This document shows, one piece after another, positions 57,472 to 64,000 of a stretch of DNA of 64,000 nucleotides (the stretch's first letter is position 1; each line of letters opens with the position of its first letter). Source of the stretch: Adineta vaga (lineage: Eukaryota > Rotifera); the NCBI GenBank assembly GCA_021613535.1, contig CP075493.1:15190001-15254000 (forward strand), read 5' to 3'. The notes beneath the pieces were generated by a model. The model was given only the letters and a program-made list of their open reading frames with translations, made no database searches and was not told where the DNA came from. Both the position numbers and the translations under genes were made by a program.

Positions 57472-59231
57472 ATGTTACATTTGTCGATCATTTTACTTTT
57501 CGTATTAATTAATTTGGCGATTTATTACATATTTCTTCTACAACAACGTTATCAATACTTTCGTCGACGTGCTATTCCAACACCATCTTTCCGTTTCTTC
57601 TTTGGACATATGAGAACATTATGGAATGTTCCATCCTTTCATCGTCAACTTGAAACTTGGACAAAACAATACGGTAAAATCTATGGAATTTATCAAGGAA
57701 CTACTCCAACATTTGTTGTTAGTGATCCTGATTTTCTTCAAGAAGTTTTCGTTAAACAATTTCTCAACTTTCCTGCACGAAGGCAAGTTTTCTCAGGTAG
57801 TCGAATTAGAAATGTTCTTTCTTCATCGGATGCCACGTGGCGTCGACATCGTCATGTTATTAATCCAACATTCTCAGCAGCTAAATTAAAAATGATGAGT
57901 CCACTTATCAACGGATGTATCACTAATGTTATGGAGAAATTAAGTGATCACGCCCAAAATGGAAATGATTTCAATATTTACATCTATTACAAAAGAATGA
58001 CAATGGATGTTATATGTAAGTGTAGATTTGTACAAATTTCTGTGTTTTAATAACGAGTCTTGTTCAGGTCGATGTGCATTTGGAATTGATACTGATTTAC
58101 AAAATAATCCAGATAATATCTATTTCAAGAAAGTGGAGGAAATCTTTGCTCGTAGTATTCGATTGAATCCTGCTGCAAAATTGTCTCAACTTGTGCCTGA
58201 AATGGCAACTATTATTGGAAAAGTCTTTTTTACTTTCAATGCAGCACGAGCATTCATTAATATTCATATTTTACCTTTAATAACCAAAAAACAGTTACAT
58301 GAACTTCCCGGCATGTGGCTTCTCAATCGATTACATCCAATCATCGAACAGAGACAGAAAACACCAACTTCACGAGTCGATGTTCTACAATTGATGATGC
58401 AAGTAATGACTGACGAAAAAGTTCATGTAAGAATTTTAGTAATTTTAATGATTAAATAAATGTGAATATTTTTGTAGGACAATTTAGAAGATCATAGCAA
58501 AGCGAATTATCGATTAACTCGAGATGAAATTATTAGCAATATTCTTGTTTTCATGGCAGCTGGATATGAAACAACATCAACATCATTGGCCTATGCAACA
58601 TATGTACTTGCTCGACATCCCGAAGTTCTGGAAAAACTTCAGACTGAAATCGATCAACTTCCATTGAGTAATGAAGATGACAATTCGAATGAAGAAGCTA
58701 GAAAGTATCCTGATTATGATATTGTTACACAGATGCCTTATATGGATATGTTTGTTTCTGAAGTCTTGAGAATGTATCCAATTGCTAATACAGTAGTTCA
58801 ACGACGTGCTGTCGAAGATACAATTGTACAAGGAATTTCAATTGAGAAAGGTAATTACGAATGTCTATAATCTGATAAAAATATTTTCATTTCTTTTTTA
58901 AGGTACTTTGATACATGCAGACATCTATTCAGTTCATTATGATCGTGAACTTTGGGGACCTGAAGATCCTTATGTGTTTTGTCCTGAACGTCATCAAACA
59001 AAACGTCATCCAATGGCGTATCTACCATTTGGAGCAGGACCACGACAATGCATTGGTATGCGCTTTGCATTAATTGAAATGAAGATTCTGTTAGTACGAT
59101 TACTTCGTGAATATTCTATTCTACCCAGTGAACATCTTCAGAGTAAATTTAATATACGTGAAAAGACTGTTATTGCGCCGGAAGAAGTTTGGATTAAACT
59201 AATACCAAGAAATATTTTGAAATGTATATAG
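57472..59231 (+). CDS. Cytochrome P450, CYP3-clan-like (intact)
   Basis: Four exons, 57472-58015, 58068-58426, 58478-58850 and 58903-59231; introns 52, 51 and 52 nt; 534 residues. ATG 57472 puts a membrane anchor first (MLHLSIILLFVLINLAIYYI), then the hinge IPTPSFRFFFGHM. Diagnostic motifs are all present: WRRHRHVINPTFSAAKL (C-helix and following), the I-helix oxygen motif AAGYETTSTSLA, ExxR in SEVLRMYP, and the haem loop PFGAGPRQCIGMRFA with the Cys ligand. These ER monooxygenases oxidise lipophilic compounds with electrons from P450 reductase; CYP3-clan members often handle xenobiotics. The best-preserved multi-exon gene of the window. Confidence 0.93.
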
Positions 59232-60500
59232 AATATTAATATGAGCTTCAATAGTTGTTCTTTTTATTTCCAATAAATAACATAAAGATATTTTAAAAAT
59301 GAATGAATTTCATTGAATATGAGACTGAATTTGAGGGCTATGGCTAAGAGAAAACTCACACCTACACTCTCATCCTACTGATTTCATCAATCGATTCTCA
59401 TAAAGAATGACACTTTATCTAAGATTCGTTTAATTCAACTTTACTATGATGTATATTTATCTTATTTGACATTTACATTATAATCAAGATAAAGATAAAA
59501 CAAATTTGTTTTTCTATTCGTATGTTATATAAAACAACTAGGTAATATGTATTCTTCTCTTTTTCTTTCCATAATGGCATCATCGTTATTATTTTGAATT
59601 ATATTCTTATAGAGCGGGTAGACGATATTACATCACCGATTTCAATTTCTCTCAAAAAAGTCTTACTATCTCAGCATTCCTACATCCGTTTGAGTTAATT
59701 TTTTGATTGCTGAATAGAGCAAACATTTCTCTATCGATCTACGTAATTCTTAATCATAAATAACAAAATATCGCATCTTTAGGATGGGTGTGGGTGTCAT
59801 TCATAAAGAACGCATTCCACAGGGCACATACAGTCTTCACACTCTCATTTACAATACAGAATTCACTATCTAAAAGCACCAATAAGCGGCACACATCTTC
59901 CACACTCTAAACCTCAACCACGGCCTAATGTCCCACTATTCAACTCATACCCAACTATCAGTCAAGCGATCCTTACTCACCTTCATCCTGCAAAGTAATT
60001 GCCTAAATAAAACATTCTTTATTATTATAGCAGCGATATAAGAAAAATTCACCATCACGATGGTCACTACTTGTCATTTTACGTAAATCTTTAATGTTGA
60101 TACACTTGGAGACATGATTATGATTAATATAACTTTTGTATTCAACTGACTTTACGAAGTGATTTATTATCAATTTCATCGCGTCGTCTTCTAAACAGAG
60201 TAAAAATGTTGCGCTAATTCACTCATCATCATCGATACAATTGTCGGCTTTTGGAACCATTGCTTTCGTTTTTGATGATGAAAGTAATGATGCTTTTCAT
60301 TTCAAATGTCTCTGTCAATTTCCAATTTTCACCTTCAAGACAAGCAACATTACTAAATTCGTTCGAAAGCTTGATATTCTCATATATCTATAGTATTCTT
60401 GTCACACTTGAGCTGTTGCACGTAGGATATCTTTGGACAGGATTCGACTTTTCCTTGGGCCGATTCGTTTCAGTATGCGTTCCAATTATATTGACACTGG
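59232..60500. other. Intergenic with degenerate hairpin copies
   Basis: A degenerate family hairpin lies about 100 nt after the P450 stop (TTTGAGGGCTATGG ... CTCACACCTACACTCTC, 59330-59370). A half copy follows at 59784-59798 (GATGGGTGTGGGTGT). An 88-codon ORF (60251-60517) has no features that persuade me it is a gene. Confidence 0.45.
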
Positions 60501-60815
60501 GTTCAAGTAGAACTTGATGAGCTCTGCCGGTTCCAAAAATCAAACTTCGGAAAAAGCCCCTCCTTCACCCCTAAAAACGCAAAAAATAACAAAAAACACC
60601 TAAAAAACCTCAAAATTTTACAAAAAACCGTGCGGATTCGCCTAACAACCACCTAGTTCGATTCCAGGACCGGTTCCAGATCGAGCTCGACGAGCTCTAT
60701 CGGTTCCAATCATAAAAATTTGCATAAGTCCCCCTCTTACCCCTCAAAATCATCAAAAACCACTCAAACCACCCAAAAAAAACAGTTTTTCTTGAACGGA
60801 CTCGCCTGTAAGCTG
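60501..60815. repeat. Diverged 174-bp tandem duplication
   Basis: Two copies start near 60501 and 60674: GATGAGCTCTGCCGGTTCC (60516) against GACGAGCTCTATCGGTTCC (60690), each followed by a C-rich stretch (CCCCTCCTTCACCCCTAAAA / CCCCCTCTTACCCCTCAAAA), an A/C-rich run and GGATTCGCC / GGACTCGCC. Its base composition is richer in G+C than the surroundings, suggesting a satellite or element remnant. Confidence 0.8.
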
Positions 60816-60828
60816 GTTTCAAGTACGA

Positions 60829-60942
60829 TCTTGAGGGTGGGTGGGTGCGTGTGCGTGGATGTGTGTCGGAATATCTTCTTCACTCTCATCCATACCCACA
60901 CCTACACTCACACCCACACCCACCCACACCCACACCCTCAAG
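60829..60942. repeat. Largest telomere-like inverted-repeat hairpin
   Basis: Left arm ATCTTGAGGGTGGGTGGGTG then GTGTGCGTGGATGTGTGT, loop around GGAATATCTTCTTCACTCTC, right arm CACCCACCCACACCCACACC then CTCAAGAT. The ends ATCTTGAGGGTG / CACCCTCAAGAT are perfect complements. Confidence 0.87.
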
Positions 60943-61148
60943 ATGGGCTGGAAAAATGGAAAGAAGCACCAGACTATTACCAGAAAGTGATTTTCATTGC
61001 CACTGAATACAGTCATCAGAATCTTTGCCTCTCTTATGCAACATCTGCTACCATTTATGGTTTCTCTGACGATTTCGAAATAGCACGAGTTATCACTTTT
61101 GAAACATTGCTATCAAATCATTCTTATATAAAAAATATCGAAGAATAA
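60943..61148 (+). other. Orphan coding-like fragment next to the hairpin
   Basis: Directly after the hairpin the frame reads GLEKWKEAPDYYQKVIFIAT, YSHQNLCLSYATSATIYGFS and FEIARVITFETLLSNHSYIK to a TAA at 61146-61148. It looks like a C-terminal exon of a helical protein, but there is no start and no recognised family. Confidence 0.35.
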
Positions 61149-61417
61149 CAGTTTAGTTTCAATATGATTTAGATAGTGAAAAGTCAAACCCAAAGATGTA
61201 TAGTTTCAAAATATATCTGATTTGATTAAATAAAAGATTTTGAATAAACAAAATTCTTAAACTTTCGACACTCGATAATAACTTCGATAAAATCAGGGCT
61301 TATCATCATCATCAGATGAACCTATGTTTCATTGGACAATTAGCTAAGAAGAAATACTATCGCATTCATAATTAGCGATCGTGTGAAAACTCTTTATTTG
61401 TGATAAATAAGAAAAAT

Positions 61418-63134
61418 TTAAGGATTTGCTAAACGAAAAATATCAGTGGATGTTAATGCTTTTGCAAAAACGTAAAATTCATCAATAATACCATAAAACT
61501 GTCCCATAGAAATTGATCCTGACTGACAAAAACTTGTATTATTTGGTGATGCTCCAAGAAAAACATATGATCCAATTGCTTGACTTATTGATGATGAAAT
61601 ACTTGAAATAAGATTTCCATTCAAAAACAAATAATTTTCATTTGATGAATTAACTACTTGAACAATATGTGTCCATTGATTTATTGGAATTGATAATGAT
61701 GATATTATGATTGGATTTATATTATTTGATGAATCAATAAAATTCATTACAAATGAACCAGAGGAAGTCAAACCCCACAATGCATAACAATTTCCTTGAC
61801 TTTAAACGAATAAAAAATGAATAAATTGGAAAGAAATATTGAAATATTACCATCGGATTGTGTTGATGTATGAAGAAGAGTTCCTCCACTAGTAAGATTA
61901 AACGGTTTGATCCACATTGATATTGTAAATGAATTATTTACAGTATTTAAAATATTAACTCCGTTGATCATTATATAAGATAATAATAACGAAAACTCTA
62001 TTCCTTGATTAACTCGACCGATTGTTGATATTCCATTTGAATTGATTGCATTTAAATAATTTGGTCCAGAATCAAGTAAACCCAAAGCAGAATCAAATGG
62101 AAAGTAACAAAAAAGTATTGCATTTAAATAAATTTCACATGGACTTTTAACTCGATAACTTATTGAAAAGTGATCAATATAACCTGAATAATAAGAATAT
62201 ACTGGTCCACTTCCATCGATATTTGCACCACCAATAGTAAATGGTCCAGATGTTCCAACAAAATCATTTTCAATTGTTACACCATTATCTAATATACCAT
62301 TTAAATAAATCAATTGTTGTTTTATTGTTGAATCATACACAAATGTTGCATGATACCATTGATTTGCTGATAAACTTGTTGTTCCAATCAAATCGTCACT
62401 ATAAAATCCTATATAAAGATATCGATCACGAATATCAAGAAATAAACATTGGTAATTTTCTGATGCATGTCGTTCACCAGCGAAACTATAAGACACATTA
62501 TCCATCATCTCAGGTGCATAAAACCAAAAATCAATTGTAAATGAACGTGAATCTAATGGAATATGTGTTGATTGAAGATATTGTTGATTATTGTACGAAA
62601 AGTCAACAGCTAAGCCAATCCATCCTTGAACATAATTTGGTGTAAAATTTGCATTCATTGAATAATTACCAATACTATCTAATGTATTATTATCAAATGA
62701 ATAAAATGCAACATGATATGATGTTGATATTGCTGTATTAATACATGTAGTTTCACCATGTACATTTGTTGTTGCTAAAATATTTTTAAAGAATTAAAAA
62801 ATAGTAGTAATGAAATATCTTTACTTGAAATTGTGCGATTTGATAAAATCATAACAATAGAATCAAATACATATGGAACTAATTGTAAATTTTCAATTTG
62901 AATTTGTGAAGAAAATAATGAACATGATTGATTGATTCCAAGATAATTTAATGTTTTACAATTTTCATTGGCAAAACAACGACAAATACATTCATTTCGA
63001 GATTGAACAGTAAATGTATTGATTAGATAAGAATTTGTATTTGAAATCAATTGACCATTTTCATATTTCATAAGTGATATGGTTGAAACAAACGAATAAA
63101 GTTCGAATAGAATAAGAATCCATTGAAATAACAT
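61418..63134 (-). CDS. Secreted PAN - LamG-repeat protein, one junction lesion
   Basis: Minus-strand exons 63134-62825, 62774-61851 and 61799-61418 with 50- and 51-nt introns. Exon 1: signal peptide (MLFQWILILFELYSFVSTIS) and a PAN/apple-like Cys region (VQSRNECICRCFANENCKTL). Exons 2-3: three concanavalin-like LamG domains (FTIDFWFYAPEMMD...QWYHATFVYD...IYLNGILDNG...YSGYIDHFSISYR; FTISMWIKPFNLTSGGT; INQWTHIVQVVNSSNENYLF...GIIDEFYVFAKAL). Such proteins bind glycans or matrix outside cells. At the last junction the frames fit only if one G is missing from the acceptor (exon 3 must read QGNCYALWGLTSSG), so there is a 1-nt lesion or an unusual splice. No TM segment is visible. It shares LamG modules with the ART fusion at 5.3 kb. 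Confidence 0.78.
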
Positions 63135-64000
63135 TTTCGAATCGTAGTTGTGCAGCTGTTGTTTTTGAGAGAAAAAAAAAAGAAAAATGTTTTTTTATAA
63201 CACTTATAATTTGAAGAAAAGTTATATGAAAAAAAAGTACATTGTTAACTATATATATGAAGTAAATGACTTTGTTAAACATTCATTAGTATAGAGGAAG
63301 TGCAAGCATGTGTGAAATTATTATTGAAGTTTTATTAAAAAAATATAGTAAGAATATATTTAAAATGAAAACCGGAGAGGTTGCATAATTTCTGGATATT
63401 ATGTATTCTTTTGGTGAGAATTTAATAAAACAATTCATTTTCTTTTTCAATCAGAAACATTATTTTGATTCTAAATGTTGTTCAAAGATTTGGCACATTC
63501 TTAAAAGTAGTTATTAAAAATGTTTTCAAATCAGGAGTTTTCAAGCTGCATTTTAAATGATACGTCTTAGTGATCATTTTGAAGAGAGAACACTCTCTTG
63601 AGGATGTGGATATGACATCAATATATAATATCCTCACCCATACCCTCAAGATCCATATGTAGTTCTCTCTTTTCAATTACAGTATCGTTTTTCTGTTAGT
63701 TTTCTCAGTTGACTAAACAATAATATTTGTGTAAAAAGTTCCGATCAATAGTGTAAGTTAAAACAGAGTTGTTGTGCTACAGTATAGAATAACACATAGA
63801 TTTCTCGAAAAAAGTACAATTAATTTTAAAATGAACAAAAAACAAATGTTTATTTTTTGCCGTTGATTGATTTTCTCTTATTCCGTTTCCGAAAAAAGAC
63901 TAACATCATTTATATTTAATAAGATGTCTAATAAAGTTCGAAACTTCTCTTCATAAAACCTACTCGTTTTAACTTGATTCTTTTTCATTATCATATTGAG
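63135..64000. other. Intergenic with one hairpin
   Basis: AT-rich with no gene supported to the window edge. A TATATATAT element near 63249-63258 lies about 115-125 nt upstream of the minus-strand PAN-LamG start. Confidence 0.45.
63596..63653. repeat. Telomere-like inverted-repeat hairpin (family member)
   Basis: TCTTGAGGATGTGGATATGA, loop, then TATCCTCACCCATACCCTCAAGA. The outer ends TCTTGAGG/CCTCAAGA pair perfectly, with a partly decayed TGTGGG core. Confidence 0.78.

Noticed and set aside
57288-57889. Alternative-frame ORFs overlapping the first P450 exon
   Set aside because: The P450 frame has all diagnostic motifs and correct splice phases; the others are shadows.
60251-60517. 88-residue hydrophobic ORF
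   Set aside because: No promoter, start context or family; composition is typical of random AT-rich sequence.
60720-61148. A single 142-residue protein spanning the large hairpin
   Set aside because: The middle is Thr/His/Pro repeat translated from the hairpin's CACACCC arm, an artefact of the repeat; only the part after 60943 looks coding.
46021-63653. G-rich hairpins as bacterial-type rho-independent terminators
   Set aside because: No following U-tract and the genome is eukaryotic; shared loops point to a dispersed repeat family instead.
1-64000. Prokaryotic or viral origin of the window
   Set aside because: Frequent short GT-AG introns that restore reading frames, metazoan domain combinations and no operon or ribosome-binding-site structure argue for a nuclear animal genome.

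Overview
The window looks like animal nuclear DNA from a bdelloid rotifer (Adineta/Rotaria type). It is AT-rich. Most genes have 0-4 canonical GT-AG introns of about 50-65 nt, and flanking exons join in frame wherever I tested them. The gene content fits that group: ADP-ribosyltransferase (ART) genes fused to TPR arrays, LDLa/EGF/7TM receptors, small rhodopsin-like GPCRs, Thr-rich FG-GAP and LamG surface proteins, a nicotianamine synthase unusual for an animal, and interspersed (TGTGGG)n-like sequence resembling the bdelloid telomere repeat. The assignment is an inference; no rRNA or mitochondrial marker is present.

Layout. 0-4 kb: 3' part of an LDLa/EGF/7TM receptor. 5.3-7.9 kb: ART joined through a membrane helix to two LamG domains. 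10.1-11.1 kb: GPCR. 11.7-12.0 kb: small secreted Cys-rich peptide. 12.9-14.0 kb: prolyl 4-hydroxylase-like enzyme. 14.2-16.5 kb: decayed F-box-like gene and decayed one-LRR-per-exon gene. 16.9-18.6 kb: TIR-coiled-coil-tail-anchor protein. 19.7-22.9 kb: intact ART-TPR. 23.5-28.3 kb (minus): unknown broken gene, internally deleted ART, and a signal-peptide GTPase with Hsp20-like C-terminus. 28.8-32.1 kb: ART-TPR that splices in frame into a TM-kelch module. 33.7 kb: palindromic mariner-like MITE. 35.3-36.6 kb: GPCR. 36.6-39.9 kb (minus): LRR-like gene and a membrane/coiled-coil protein. 40.7-43.0 kb: truncated beta-mannosidase and a minus-strand coiled-coil ORF. 44.1-45.2 kb: divergent presenilin. 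46.7 kb: unknown protein. 48-51.9 kb (minus): PAN/Thr-rich/FG-GAP protein. 53.3-59.2 kb: nicotianamine synthase, GNAT acetyltransferase, partial MACPF gene, cytochrome P450. 61.4-63.1 kb (minus): PAN-LamG secreted protein.

Two themes stand out. First, there are four ART loci in 64 kb, and two of them are joined in frame, through introns of typical size, to a single membrane helix followed by an extracellular-type domain (LamG, kelch). That topology resembles a receptor with a cytosolic ART output. A TIR protein with the NADase-type glutamate lies nearby, so NAD-consuming and sensing domains are concentrated here. Second, a dispersed family of hairpins (arms CTTGAGGGTGTGGGTG / CACCCACACCCTCAAG) sits mostly just 3' of genes.

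Many otherwise well-preserved genes carry one or two single-base lesions, mostly consistent with 1-nt deletions. These could be real pseudogenisation, expected in accessory or subtelomeric bdelloid DNA, or residual assembly indels. Sequence alone cannot decide, so lesions are described rather than corrected.
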